Source: Naasia sp. SYSU D00057 (lineage in GTDB: Bacteria; Actinomycetota; Actinomycetes; Actinomycetales; Microbacteriaceae). From it: a DNA stretch of 64,000 nt. The DNA is taken from positions 992,001 through 1,056,000 of the forward strand of contig NZ_JAFMSZ010000001.1 in NCBI RefSeq assembly GCF_017916505.1. The letters run 5' to 3'. Below the pieces are notes generated by a model. The model searched no databases and was not told the DNA's origin. It saw only the letters and a list, made by a program, of their open reading frames with translations. The translations under genes and the position numbers were made by a program. Below, in pieces: positions 35,536-44,327 of the stretch; the first letter of the stretch is position 1; each line of letters opens with the position of its first letter.

Positions 35536-38190
35536 ATGACCGACGCCCCCCGCATCCCCGACAAGCCGGCACTCGAGGGGCTCGAGGCGAAGTGGGGCGA
35601 GCGCTGGGAGGGCGAGGGCACCTACCTCTTCCCGCGCGAGGATGCGACGCGCGAGACGATCTACTCGATCGACACTCCCCCGCCGACGGCCTCCGGCTCG
35701 CTGCACATCGGCCACGTGTTCAGCTACACGCACACCGACATCGTCGCCCGCTTCCAGCGCATGCGCGGCAAGACCGTCTTCTACCCGATGGGCTGGGACG
35801 ACAACGGCCTGCCCACCGAGCGCCGGGTGCAGAACTACTACGGCGTCCGCTGCGACCCGACCCTCCCCTACGTGCCTGACTTCACGCCGCCGTTCGAGGG
35901 CGGCGACAACAAGAGCTCGAAGGCCGCCGACCAGGTGCCGGTGTCCCGCCAGAACTTCATCGAGCTGTGCGAAAAGCTGACCTTCGAGGACGAGAAGCAG
36001 TTCGAGAAGCTGTGGCGCACTCTGGGCCTCTCCGTCGACTGGACCCAGACCTACCGCACCATCGGCGATGACGCCCGCGCCGCCTCACAGCGCGCGTTCC
36101 TCCGCAACCTGGCCCGCGGCGAGGCGTACCAGGCGGATGCGCCCACCCTGTGGGACGTGACGTTCCGCACCGCGGTCGCCCAGGCCGAGCTCGAGGACCG
36201 CGTCCAGCCGGGCGCCTACCACCGCATCGCCTTCACCGCGGAGGACGGCGCCACGGTCGAGATCGAGACGAGCCGCCCCGAGCTCCTCCCCTCCTGCGTC
36301 GCCCTGATCGCGCATCCGGACGACGAGCGCTACAAGCCGCTGTTCGGCAAGACGGTGCGCACGCCGGTCTTCGGCGTCGAGGTGCCGGTTCTCCCCCACC
36401 ACCTCGCTCAGGCGGACAAGGGCACCGGCATCGCCATGAACTGCACCTTCGGCGATGTCACCGACATCGCCTGGTGGCGCGAGCTGGACCTGCCGAACCG
36501 GGCCGTGATCGGGTTCGACGGCCGACTCACGGGCGAGACCCCCGAGTGGATCACGAGCGAGCAGGGCCGCGAGGCCTACGCCCGCATGGCCGGCAAGACG
36601 GTGTTCTCCGCCAAGCAGGCGATCGTCGAGGCCCTCCGCGAGACCGGCGAGCTGCTCGCCGAGCCGAAGCAGATCACCCACCCGGTGAAGTTCTACGAGA
36701 AGGGCGACCGCCCGCTCGAGATCGTCTCCACCCGCCAGTGGTACATCACGAACGGCGGCCGCAGCGAGGAGCTGCGGGAGCGCCTGCTCGGCCTCGGCCG
36801 GGAGGTCGACTTCGTGCCCGACTTCATGCGCGTCCGGTACGAGAACTGGGTGCGCGGCCTCGCCGGCGACTGGCTGGTCTCCCGCCAGCGCTTCTTCGGC
36901 GTGCCGATCCCGGTCTGGTACCCGCTCGACGCGGACGGCAACCCGCGCTTCGACGACGTGATCGCCCCGAGCGAGGACCTGCTGCCGGTCGACCCGGCGA
37001 GCGACGTGCCGCCGGGCTACGACGAGTCGCAGCGTGGCCGGCCGAACGGGTTCATCGGCGAGCTCGACATCATGGACACCTGGGCGACCTCGTCGCTCAC
37101 CCCGCAGCTCGCGGGCGGCTGGGAGCGCGACGAGGAGCTCTGGAACCTCGTCGCCCCCTACGACCTGCGACCGCAGGGCCAGGACATCATCCGCACCTGG
37201 CTGTTCTCGACGTCGCTCCGCTCGCTGCTCGAGGACGGCCGCGCGCCGTGGAAGCACGCCACGATCTCGGGCTTCATCGTCGACCCGGACCGCAAGAAGA
37301 TGTCGAAGTCGAAGGGCAACGTGGTCACGCCGGCCGGGATGCTCGAGCAGCACGGCTCGGACGCGGTCCGCTACTGGGCGGCCTCGAGCCGCCTCGGCAC
37401 CGACGCGGCCTTCGACCCGCAGAACCCGACGCAGATCCGGATCGGGCGACGCCTCGCCATCAAGATCCTCAACGCGGCGAAGTTCATCCTCGCCTTCCCG
37501 GGCGACGGCGCCGGGCGTGAGGCGGTGCGGCACCCGCTCGACTGGAGCATGCTCGCGACGCTCGACGAGGTGGTCCGCACCGCGACCGACGCGCTGAACG
37601 AGTACGACCACGCCCGCGCGCTCGAGACGGTCGAGACGTTCTTCTGGACGTTCTGCGACGACTACCTGGAGCTCGTGAAGGAGCGCGCCTACGGCGCCGG
37701 CGAGATGGATGACGACGGCCAGGCGTCGGCGATCGCCGCCCTTCGAGAGGCGCTCGAGACGCTGCTGCGCCTGTTCGCCCCGTACGTGCCGTTCGCGACC
37801 GAGGAGGCGTGGTCCTGGTTCCAGGAGGGCTCGGTGCATCGCGCGTCGTGGCCGGAGCCGGGCCCCCTCGCCGAGTCGGCGACCCCGGAGCTGCTGCAGC
37901 TCGCCGGGGAGGCGCTGGTCGGCATCCGACGCGCCAAGACCGACGCGAAGGCGTCGCAGAAGACGCCAGTAGCATCGGCGGTGATCGCCGGACCGGACGG
38001 AAAGGTCGAGCTGCTGCAGCTCGCGGAGGGCGACCTCCGGGCGGTGGGGCGGATCGAGGACCTGTCGTTCGAGCACGGGCCCGAGCTGCAGGTCAGTCGG
38101 ATCGAGCTCGCGCCGAGCGAGGAGCTCGAGAGCATCCGCGGCGACCACGCCGCACGCGGGGACAACGGCCTCGGGGACAAGGCCAGCTAG
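35536..38190 (+). CDS. valS: Valine-tRNA ligase
   Basis: An 884-residue class I synthetase that charges tRNA-Val and edits Thr-tRNA. HIGH is at 57-60 and KMSKS at 588-592, with the CP1 editing domain between. The sequence ends in a short region without the long coiled coil seen in E. coli ValS. No T-box bulge was found upstream; only a GGCACC/GGTGCC hairpin is visible near 35493-35511. ATG 35536 is chosen by alignment of the N-terminus to the family start. The GNAT gene follows after 16 bases. Confidence 0.96.
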   Translation: MTDAPRIPDKPALEGLEAKWGERWEGEGTYLFPREDATRETIYSIDTPPPTASGSLHIGHVFSYTHTDIVARFQRMRGKTVFYPMGWDDNGLPTERRVQNYYGVRCDPTLPYVPDFTPPFEGGDNKSSKAADQVPVSRQNFIELCEKLTFEDEKQFEKLWRTLGLSVDWTQTYRTIGDDARAASQRAFLRNLARGEAYQADAPTLWDVTFRTAVAQAELEDRVQPGAYHRIAFTAEDGATVEIETSRPELLPSCVALIAHPDDERYKPLFGKTVRTPVFGVEVPVLPHHLAQADKGTGIAMNCTFGDVTDIAWWRELDLPNRAVIGFDGRLTGETPEWITSEQGREAYARMAGKTVFSAKQAIVEALRETGELLAEPKQITHPVKFYEKGDRPLEIVSTRQWYITNGGRSEELRERLLGLGREVDFVPDFMRVRYENWVRGLAGDWLVSRQRFFGVPIPVWYPLDADGNPRFDDVIAPSEDLLPVDPASDVPPGYDESQRGRPNGFIGELDIMDTWATSSLTPQLAGGWERDEELWNLVAPYDLRPQGQDIIRTWLFSTSLRSLLEDGRAPWKHATISGFIVDPDRKKMSKSKGNVVTPAGMLEQHGSDAVRYWAASSRLGTDAAFDPQNPTQIRIGRRLAIKILNAAKFILAFPGDGAGREAVRHPLDWSMLATLDEVVRTATDALNEYDHARALETVETFFWTFCDDYLELVKERAYGAGEMDDDGQASAIAALREALETLLRLFAPYVPFATEEAWSWFQEGSVHRASWPEPGPLAESATPELLQLAGEALVGIRRAKTDAKASQKTPVASAVIAGPDGKVELLQLAEGDLRAVGRIEDLSFEHGPELQVSRIELAPSEELESIRGDHAARGDNGLGDKAS

Positions 38191-38206
38191 GGGAACAAGG
38201 GGAATC

Positions 38207-38704
38207 ATGAGCACCGAAGAAGAGACCAGCACCGGCCGTTCGCGCCGCACCCTGGAGATCCGGGTCCGCCCGCTCGAGCAGGGCGACTTCTTCGCCTGGT
38301 ACGAGCTGTTCGCCGGCTACGCGGAGTTCTACAACACGCCGCTCTCCGACGAGCGGGCGATGCGGGCATGGGCGTGGCTGCACGGCGCGGACTCCTCCGC
38401 CGTGCGCGGACTCGTGGCGGTCGACGCCGAGGGCAAGGTCCTCGGCATCGCGCACGTGCAGGAGTTCGAGCGCCTGCTCGAGAACGACCGCGGCCTCTAC
38501 CTGGAGGACCTGTTCGTCGCCCCCGCCGCCCGGAACAGGGGCGTGGCGACGGCGCTCATCAACCACCTCAAGCAGGACGCCCGCGATCGCGGCTTCGGCG
38601 TGATCCGCTGGATCACCGCCGAGGACAACGCGACCGCCCGCGAGCTCTACGACGCGGTCGCCGAGAAGACCAACTGGGTCACCTACGACCTGAACGTCGG
38701 CTGA
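38207..38704 (+). CDS. GNAT family N-acetyltransferase
   Basis: A 165-residue protein. The acetyl-CoA signature appears as LEDLFVAPAARNRGVATALI (about 101-120, R/Q-x2-G-x-A type). It acetylates an amine on an unknown substrate. AAGGGGAATC precedes the ATG. It lies 16 bases after valS and four before the next small gene. Confidence 0.9.
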   Translation: MSTEEETSTGRSRRTLEIRVRPLEQGDFFAWYELFAGYAEFYNTPLSDERAMRAWAWLHGADSSAVRGLVAVDAEGKVLGIAHVQEFERLLENDRGLYLEDLFVAPAARNRGVATALINHLKQDARDRGFGVIRWITAEDNATARELYDAVAEKTNWVTYDLNVG

Positions 38705-38708
38705 CGCG

Positions 38709-38963
38709 ATGATCGGCCTCGGCACCCGCTGGCGCTTCGGCACGCCGCCGCCCGCGCGACTGCCGGAGGCCGCCGCCGCGGCGGTCGCCTCCGCCGAGGA
38801 GGAGCTGCGCGGAACGGCCCCCGAGGCCGAGTCGGCGTCGTGGACGCTGACCTGGCTCGAGGGCCGTCCGGTCGCGGAGCTCGACGTGGAGACGGACCGC
38901 GGCTTCCCGACGGTCACCGTCGATCCGGTCTCCGGCGAGGGCCGGCTCTCCTTCGAGGCCTGA
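38709..38963 (+). CDS. Small hypothetical protein, 84 aa
   Basis: It is soluble and Ala/Glu-rich with a WTLTWLEGRPVAELDVET beta-type core. It is not recognised. It begins four bases after the GNAT stop with no clear ribosome site, suggesting translational coupling, and is followed by a long terminator hairpin. Codon usage fits the genome. Confidence 0.55.
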   Translation: MIGLGTRWRFGTPPPARLPEAAAAAVASAEEELRGTAPEAESASWTLTWLEGRPVAELDVETDRGFPTVTVDPVSGEGRLSFEA

Positions 38964-38975
38964 CCCTCGCCGTCC

Positions 38976-39032
38976 GCCGGTCGTGCGGACATCCGCTCCC
39001 CTGATCGGGTGCCGGGTGTCCGCACGGCCGGC
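38976..39032 (+). terminator. Long terminator hairpin after valS operon
   Basis: About twenty pairs can form between 38976-38995 and 39013-39032, with wobbles at 38981 and 38992, followed by CTTTCTGCGTTT. It closes the valS-GNAT group and faces the converging small gene at 39060. Confidence 0.75.
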
Positions 39033-39059
39033 TTTCTGCGTTTCAGCGGCCGAGCATGC

Positions 39060-39305
39060 TCAGCGGTAGAGCCCCGCGCTCGCGATCAGCCGGTCGCGCT
39101 CCTGTTCGGCGCTCTGCCGCTCGAGGTGCAGTCGGTGCGCCTCGGCGGGATCGATTCCCGCGGCGCGGCGCTGCCCCCAGAGGAGCAGGGCCAGGCCGAC
39201 CCGCAGCGCGATCCGGTCGATGGGACGCAGCTCGGGGTCGTGGGCCGAGATGGATATTCGTTCGGTGGTGGTTTCGAGATCACGGATCTCGAGCAGGGTG
39301 TTCAC
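39060..39305 (-). CDS. Small hypothetical protein, 81 aa
   Basis: It is a mostly helical, Arg/Glu-rich soluble protein with a short hydrophobic stretch (RIALRVGLALLLWGQ, about 30-44) that may pack or insert. It is not recognised. GTG 39305 follows GGAAGGAACCACT, a strong ribosome site, so the longer in-frame frame is not used. A 16-codon ORF with its own strong ribosome site lies 150 bases upstream on the same strand. Confidence 0.6.
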   Translation of the reverse strand: MNTLLEIRDLETTTERISISAHDPELRPIDRIALRVGLALLLWGQRRAAGIDPAEAHRLHLERQSAEQERDRLIASAGLYR

Positions 39306-39456
39306 AGTGGTTCCTTCGGAGTGAAGCGGAGGGGTCGAGGCGGTCGGCACGGAAGGTGCCAGGCGCGCTCGGATGCGTCACGAGCGCGGTTGGGCGACGG
39401 GGAACGTCACCGGCTGCCGGTTCGGCGGGAGGTTGCGGAGCCGCAGGATTCGCGGG

Positions 39457-39507
39457 TCAGCCGCAGAGGACGCCGAAGGAGCCACGGGCAGATTGATTCG
39501 CGGTCAT
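39457..39507 (-). CDS. 16-codon ORF, candidate leader peptide
   Basis: ATG at 39507 is preceded by AAAGGAGACCACG, one of the best ribosome sites in the window, and encodes MTANQSARGSFGVLCG before TGA. It is too short for a folded enzyme. It precedes the 81-aa gene by about 150 bases and could be a regulatory leader or a small effector peptide. A promoter-like TTGCCC/TAGCTT pair lies just upstream. Confidence 0.4.
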   Translation of the reverse strand: MTANQSARGSFGVLCG

Positions 39508-39541
39508 CGTGGTCTCCTTTCTGGGTCTCGGCGAGGACGCC

Positions 39542-39571
39542 AAGCTATCGGAGTTCTTCTTCTGGGGGCAA
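39542..39571 (-). promoter_or_regulatory. Possible promoter of the 16-codon ORF
   Basis: On the minus strand TTGCCC (39566-39571) and TAGCTT (39542-39547) are 18 bases apart, just upstream of the small ORF. TTGCCC is the same -35 form as proposed for rplU. Confidence 0.35.
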
Positions 39572-39695
39572 GAGGACTCGCGTCCCGAATCGGCGGGACA
39601 TCCGCGGCGGCAGTGTTGCGCTCCGTGACGGCGGCACTCGGCGGCGGAAGGAGCCGCGCCTAGCCTGGACCGCACGACGGGAAGGGAGCACCGAG

Positions 39696-40049
39696 ATGGC
39701 TCGTGGGCACCAGAAGCAGAACGTGGTCGGTCAGAACGTCATCGGACAGAGCGTTGGCACCTGCGACCACGGCATGCTCTGCGTCGACGACCGTCCCGGT
39801 CACGCGATGACGCTGCTGCGCCTGCGTCTCTCGGCATCCACCCCGCGCGGCTGGGCGGATGCCGTGGTCGCCGAGGCGGGCGAGGGCGGCTGGGTGCGCC
39901 TGCAGCTGTGGGAGGACGGCGAGGAGCGCTGGGTCTGGCATCACGCGTCGCTCGCCGACTCGCTGCACGCCGGCGATCCCGTGGCGCTGCACGAGGCCTA
40001 CTCGGTTCTGGCGGTCGGCGCCGACCGCTACAACGTCGCTCAGCTCTGA
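39696..40049 (+). CDS. Hypothetical protein, 117 aa
   Basis: It is a soluble protein with an Asn/Gln/Val-rich start (QKQNVVGQNVIGQSVG) and a beta-rich body, ending in a WADAVVAEAGEGGWVRLQLW segment. It is not recognised. GGGAAGGGAGC precedes the ATG. It converges with the copper-storage gene 38 bases downstream. Confidence 0.6.
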   Translation: MARGHQKQNVVGQNVIGQSVGTCDHGMLCVDDRPGHAMTLLRLRLSASTPRGWADAVVAEAGEGGWVRLQLWEDGEERWVWHHASLADSLHAGDPVALHEAYSVLAVGADRYNVAQL

Positions 40050-40087
40050 GCCGCGCGCCGCCTGCCGGCGGCGGAGGTGGGGTGTCG

Positions 40088-40504
40088 CTAGACGTTCCGC
40101 ATGGCGGTCAGCATGTCCTGGCAGGCCGTCATGCAGGCGTCGCACGCGGTCGCGCACATGGCGGCGGTCTCGCTCATCTGCATGTGGGTCGAGCACTCGT
40201 CGCGGCAGACGCGGCACATGGCGATGCACGCCTCGAGCATGGCGACCATGCTGTCCCGCTCCATGCCCATCGGGCGGAGCATCATCCGCATCATGGTGTC
40301 GCACATGTCGGCGCAGTTGGCGCAGAGGGCGGCGCACTTGCCCATGCCCTCCATGCCGGCCATGGAGTCGGCGCACATCATGCACGCCTGCATACACGCC
40401 GAACACGCGTCGATGACGTTGGCCATCGCGGTCATGTCCATCTGGGACATGATCGACGTGTCCGACATCGGCATGTTCTTCATCATCTCGGTGGCCGCGC
40501 TCAT
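40088..40504 (-). CDS. Csp-type four-helix-bundle copper storage protein
   Basis: A 138-residue Cys- and Met-rich protein with 16 Cys spaced as CxxC/CxxxC repeats along helices (DACSACMQACMMC, KCAALCANCADMC, EACIAMCRVCRDEC, CATACDACMTAC). Csp proteins hold many Cu(I) ions inside a four-helix bundle. There is no signal peptide, so it is the cytosolic Csp3-like kind. The ATG at 40504 starts just before the Met-rich helix; the longer frame is Arg-rich and unlikely. No CsoR-like regulator is adjacent. Confidence 0.82.
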   Translation of the reverse strand: MSAATEMMKNMPMSDTSIMSQMDMTAMANVIDACSACMQACMMCADSMAGMEGMGKCAALCANCADMCDTMMRMMLRPMGMERDSMVAMLEACIAMCRVCRDECSTHMQMSETAAMCATACDACMTACQDMLTAMRNV

Positions 40505-40629
40505 GGTTCCGCTCCATCCCGCGTCGCCGTGGGCCGTCAGGAGCGGCCGGATGGGTAACGGCGGCGTCGTCGACACCAGCGTAGGAAGCGGTTCCTCCGC
40601 GCACCAGGGGTGGACGGAGCCCGGGCGCG

Positions 40630-41433
40630 TCAGACGCGGGCGAGCAGCTCCCCGTGCGGGAACGCGAACCAGGCGTCCTCGCTGTCCGCCCACTCACGCC
40701 AGGCGGCGGACATGTCCTCGAGGTCCTGCTGGGTGGCGAACCCGCCCTCGACGGCCTGCCGGGCGAAGTCGGATTTGACGGCGCGGTCGGCCCAGAGCCC
40801 GCCCCACCAGGCGCGCTCCGCGGGCGAGCTGAATCCCCAGATGGAGGCGCTGGTCGTGATCTCGGCGAAGCCGGCCTGGTGGGCCCAGGCACGCAGCCGC
40901 CGTCCGGCGTTCGGCTCTCCGCCGCCGGCGCGATGCACGGCGTCGTAGACGCGGATCCACTGCGCCATGCCGGGCAGCTCGGGGTACCAGATGGTGCCGC
41001 CGTAGTCGACGTCGCGGGCGGCGACGATGCCGCCCGGCTTCACGACGCGCTTCATCTCCTGCAGCACCGCGACCGGGTCGGCGACGTGCTGCAGCACCTG
41101 GTGGGCGTGCGCGATGTCGACGCTGTCGTCCGGCAGGTCGAGCGCGTAGGCGTTGCCGGTGCGGAACGACACGTTCGCCAGCCCGCGCTCCTCCCCCAGC
41201 TTGGAGGCGCTCGCCACGATCTCCGCCGAGGCGTCGACGCCCACGACGGTGCCGGGCGCGACGCGCTCCGCGAGGTCGACGGTGATGGTGCCCGGCCCGC
41301 TGCCGAGGTCGAGCACGTCGAGGCCCGGACGGAGGTGCGGCAGGAGGTAAGCGGCGGAGTTCTCCACGGTGCGCCACGTGTGCGAGCGCAGCACGCTCTC
41401 GTGGTGGCCGTGGACGTAGCGCTCGTGTTGCAT
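40630..41433 (-). CDS. SAM-dependent methyltransferase (UbiE/COQ5-like)
   Basis: A 267-residue class I methyltransferase. Motif I LDVLDLGSGPGTI (about 38-50), post-I VVGVDAS and motif II/IV LPDDSVDIAHAHQVL (about 100-114) are clear. It methylates a small or lipid substrate that is not identified. It lies 125 bases upstream of the copper-storage gene on the same strand. Confidence 0.86.
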   Translation of the reverse strand: MQHERYVHGHHESVLRSHTWRTVENSAAYLLPHLRPGLDVLDLGSGPGTITVDLAERVAPGTVVGVDASAEIVASASKLGEERGLANVSFRTGNAYALDLPDDSVDIAHAHQVLQHVADPVAVLQEMKRVVKPGGIVAARDVDYGGTIWYPELPGMAQWIRVYDAVHRAGGGEPNAGRRLRAWAHQAGFAEITTSASIWGFSSPAERAWWGGLWADRAVKSDFARQAVEGGFATQQDLEDMSAAWREWADSEDAWFAFPHGELLARV

Positions 41434-41796
41434 CTGTCGAAACTAGCTTGTCCGCCGAGGGATGCCGGACCGCGGCGCCCTATGTTGCGACGCTGGGGTT
41501 GAGCGGGGCGGCTGGCACTTCTTGCGCACCCGCACCGTGGGATTGGAGGCGCGTCGTCGCGCCTCGTCAACTCGACCGGTATTGCGACGCACGCAGGTTC
41601 GAGTTTTGAGAGCCGGCGCGGCCGGGCGGCAACCGCAGCGCTCGCAATCTCCGCTGTCGCGTTCGCCCTTCGTTTCTGGCGACTACAGCCGGTAGCGGTT
41701 AGTGGCGAGACGAGAGACTTACCCTAGCGGACGAGCGAGGACCGTTCAGCTGAAGCGGCCCGTAGCGGGCAGTCGAGAATGAGAGGTCGGCCGGCG
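41434..41796. other. Non-coding junction at the island edge
   Basis: No convincing gene is present. GC drops noticeably past 41650. A GGTTCGAG motif near 41588 resembles a tRNA T-loop, but no paired T-stem or acceptor exists. No direct repeat with the far side was recognised by eye. Confidence 0.4.
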
Positions 41797-41994
41797 ATGA
41801 GCGTCAGAGTGAGGCAGGCCCTTTTCTTCGGCGGAGCGGGGCTCCTGGCAGTCTGCCTTGGCGTCTCCCTGCTCGCCGGCGGCACCCTTGAGACGAGAGA
41901 TGCGATCGCTGCGACCGTCGTCGTGGTGATCGGCGCAGGCGTTGCAGTCTTCGGCCTTATCCAAGGCATCCGCGCTCTTTCTGATCGGCGATGA
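41797..41994 (+). CDS. Small two-helix membrane protein
   Basis: A 65-residue protein with two hydrophobic segments (about residues 8-27 and 37-57) and a basic end. It is unrecognised. GAGAGG lies about ten bases before ATG 41797; ATG 41779 is an alternative with no ribosome site. Lower GC than the core. Confidence 0.5.
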   Translation: MSVRVRQALFFGGAGLLAVCLGVSLLAGGTLETRDAIAATVVVVIGAGVAVFGLIQGIRALSDRR

Positions 41995-42086
41995 TCTCGG
42001 CATCGTTTGTGTCCGCGGATGTTTGCGGTCTGTCCTCAGATAGACATATGCGACGGACTGATGTCGAGCGTGTAAGGAGTGCGACG

Positions 42087-42266
42087 GTGCCGGAAATGCG
42101 CAAGGAAGACATTGAGGCGCGGCTCACTGAGCTCGGACGACGACGTGAGGAACTGCTGTCGATGGGCTTCCGTCTGGACCCGGCGTTCCAAGCTGCATCG
42201 CTCGAGGAGCTCGATGCGATCCAGGAGGAGGAGAGGCAGCTCCTCAAGCGATCGGGGGACAGCTAG
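42087..42266 (+). CDS. Small charged helical protein, 59 aa
   Basis: It is a Glu/Arg/Leu-rich, probably coiled-coil protein (EDIEARLTELGRRREELLSM). TAAGGAGTGCG precedes GTG 42087. A longer frame from 41991 overlaps the previous stop (ATGA) but would add thirty unlike residues. It is unrecognised. Confidence 0.5.
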   Translation: MPEMRKEDIEARLTELGRRREELLSMGFRLDPAFQAASLEELDAIQEEERQLLKRSGDS

Positions 42267-42339
42267 CCCCGGCTCATCTTCGTTTCTGCAGCGCTCCATG
42301 TAGTGTCCTCGTCTAGCGGCTTCACTCGATGGAGTCGGG

Positions 42340-43167
42340 CTACTTGGCGGTCCCCTGGACCTGTTGGGGCCCCTTGGTGCCGGGCTCGGCGGGGTCGCCC
42401 GCCAAGAGCAGGTTGTAGATCGGGCGCAAATCTGTGGCGGGGATGCTGCCGAGTTCCATCAGGTCTTTGACGAGTCGACCATTGCTCGTGAACTGGATGC
42501 CACTCCAGGTCGTATCGAATGTGGGCAACCCGAAATCCTCGGTGAGCGTTTCCCTGTAAGCGAGAAGACCTCCACCTCCCATGTCAGCCATTCGCTGCAG
42601 CTGGCCCTTCACCGTATGGGCATCCCAGCTCTTCGATCGTCGTGGCTCCTCATTCGGCATGGGGAACTCGTCGGATCGGTCTATCAGTGCGAGAAGGCAC
42701 AGTTCGAGCCAGGACAAGCCTTCTGCCGTTCGAAGCGCGAAGTTAGCGGTTGCCGCGTCGATTGAAGGGGCAAACGCAACGTTGGCTAGCAGATTTCCGA
42801 GATAGGGAATCTTGCGCTCCTCGAAGGAGTCCATCGCCGCGAACATGACCCCTTCTGCGAACTCATGCCCGAAGGATCTGTCGCCGTCGAAGAAGCCGTC
42901 ATCCCGCAGGGTCTGTCCTAGAACCTCCTTCGCCTTGATCGCCGCGCCGGCCTCCATGAAGACAGCACCCACGCGGATCTCCTGCCGAGGACTGAGAACG
43001 CGCGCTGCGATGTCGCTCCCGATCGCCCCCACTGCTGTGCCTGCCATGGCGGCTACCGCCGCCGAAGCAGGATCGCCACCTGCGCCCAGAAGGGTGCCAG
43101 CTCCCGCGCCGAGGACCTCTATACCGCGGGACACCAGGCGCTGAAGCGCGCTTTCCGAACTTGACAT
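42340..43167 (-). CDS. Glycine-rich membrane-type protein with C-terminal soluble domain
   Basis: The protein has 275 residues. Residues about 12-60 are Gly/Ala-rich and hydrophobic (GAGAGTLLGAGGDPASAAVA), a glycine-zipper-like stretch that could insert in membranes. The remainder is soluble and helical, with KIPYLGNLLANVAF and a following LSWLELCLLALIDRS segment that I recognise only as a pattern seen in uncharacterised bacterial proteins. ATG 43167 is preferred over 43227 for family-like length. The base composition is low (58% GC near 42841), suggesting transfer. The function is unknown. Confidence 0.55.
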   Translation of the reverse strand: MSSSESALQRLVSRGIEVLGAGAGTLLGAGGDPASAAVAAMAGTAVGAIGSDIAARVLSPRQEIRVGAVFMEAGAAIKAKEVLGQTLRDDGFFDGDRSFGHEFAEGVMFAAMDSFEERKIPYLGNLLANVAFAPSIDAATANFALRTAEGLSWLELCLLALIDRSDEFPMPNEEPRRSKSWDAHTVKGQLQRMADMGGGGLLAYRETLTEDFGLPTFDTTWSGIQFTSNGRLVKDLMELGSIPATDLRPIYNLLLAGDPAEPGTKGPQQVQGTAK

Positions 43168-43326
43168 ATGGCTTCGACCATATAGTTCAGCCCCGTCGGG
43201 CGCACATGGCCCCTCCCAGTCGGCCATCGCTCTTTAGCCGCAATGACGGCGCGGGCACCCAGGTGAAGGCATGCCGCGTCGCGATAGTCCTAGGACGAGT
43301 TCGCGACCCAGGACAGCGCGGATAGA

Positions 43327-43872
43327 GTGCGATCGGTGGATCAGAGCAACGTCATCAACCTCGGCCTCTTCCTTCTTACGGCCGTCGGCGTGCTCGTCTC
43401 ATGCTGGCAGGCACTCGACGCGCGGCGCGCAAGGAACGACGCGCGCGTGGCTAGCGCCGACGCGGAGCGGCACGAGCAAGCCGCTCTCGACGCCGCTCGA
43501 CGGTCCGCCCTCGCGGCCGAGGAGTCTGCCTCCGCCTCCACGCGGAGCGCTGACGCATCCGAGCGCATCGCCGCAGCGGTCGAGATGACCGCCACCCCAC
43601 CTAGGCCATGGCTCCTCGAGTATGAGGGGGGCGAGCGGTGGAAGGCCATCAACAACACGGGTGTCAACGTCGACTTCGTGGCGGTCACGGGGAAGCCTCA
43701 GGCATGGGTGGTGCCAGACACCGAGGTCCCACGCGACGTAGCCGCCGGTGAGAGCATCTCCTTCAGGCTGCCAAAGAGGCTGAATAGCCCCTCCTCGGTC
43801 ACGGTGAAGGTGGTCTGGCGCAATCCCGACATGACAGGCGACGAGTACTTCGAGACGGTCCGCCCCCAGTAA
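43327..43872 (+). CDS. Membrane-anchored coiled-coil protein
   Basis: About 181 residues. A single N-terminal transmembrane helix (about residues 10-25) is followed by a long Ala/Arg/Glu-rich predicted coiled coil (30-85), then a beta-type domain (PWLLEYEGGERWKAINN onward). It is not recognised. Starts GTG 43327 and GTG 43336 are both possible. It lies 160 bases from, and divergent to, the Gly-rich gene. Confidence 0.5.
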   Translation: MRSVDQSNVINLGLFLLTAVGVLVSCWQALDARRARNDARVASADAERHEQAALDAARRSALAAEESASASTRSADASERIAAAVEMTATPPRPWLLEYEGGERWKAINNTGVNVDFVAVTGKPQAWVVPDTEVPRDVAAGESISFRLPKRLNSPSSVTVKVVWRNPDMTGDEYFETVRPQ

Positions 43873-44000
43873 GGCACTTCATGGGGCGCGTCTGTTCGTC
43901 GTTCTGGTGCTGCTGCGATGCCGCGCAACGCCGCGATCGTTTCTGCACTGGCTTGACGATTGCGAAAGTGCTCGTTCCCGGTGCGTCCTACATACCGCAG

Positions 44001-44327
44001 TCACACCAGGTCGCTCTTGTCGTGCGTTAGGAACCTCACGAGGACGAGGATCACCGCGACCATCGAGCCGGCTACCAGTGCAACAGTGGCCCACATGAAC
44101 GAGTAGCGAGCGGCTAAGGCAGCCATCAAGAGTCCCAGTGCTGCCAGCACGACCAAGGCGACCACGCACGCACCGATCACGCGACCAGGCTTAGAGTGCA
44201 ACCACATTTCCCTCACCGCCCCCGGCCGTCGAATGTACCGGTGCGCGACGACGGGCAGCGCGAATGCGACCAGGACGCTCAGGACGACCATCACCCACAC
44301 CGCCACATCCCGCCAGTCCTCAAACAT
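44001..44327 (-). CDS. Small three-helix membrane protein
   Basis: A 108-residue protein with three hydrophobic segments (about residues 8-30, 48-68 and 78-98) and a charged C-terminus. It is unrecognised. ATG 44327 is chosen; upstream residues are not membrane-like. Confidence 0.5.
   Translation of the reverse strand: MFEDWRDVAVWVMVVLSVLVAFALPVVAHRYIRRPGAVREMWLHSKPGRVIGACVVALVVLAALGLLMAALAARYSFMWATVALVAGSMVAVILVLVRFLTHDKSDLV

Noticed and set aside
41580-41612. GGTTCGAG resembling a tRNA T-loop, possible attachment-site remnant
   Set aside because: No paired T-stem, anticodon arm or acceptor stem; only about seven bases match.
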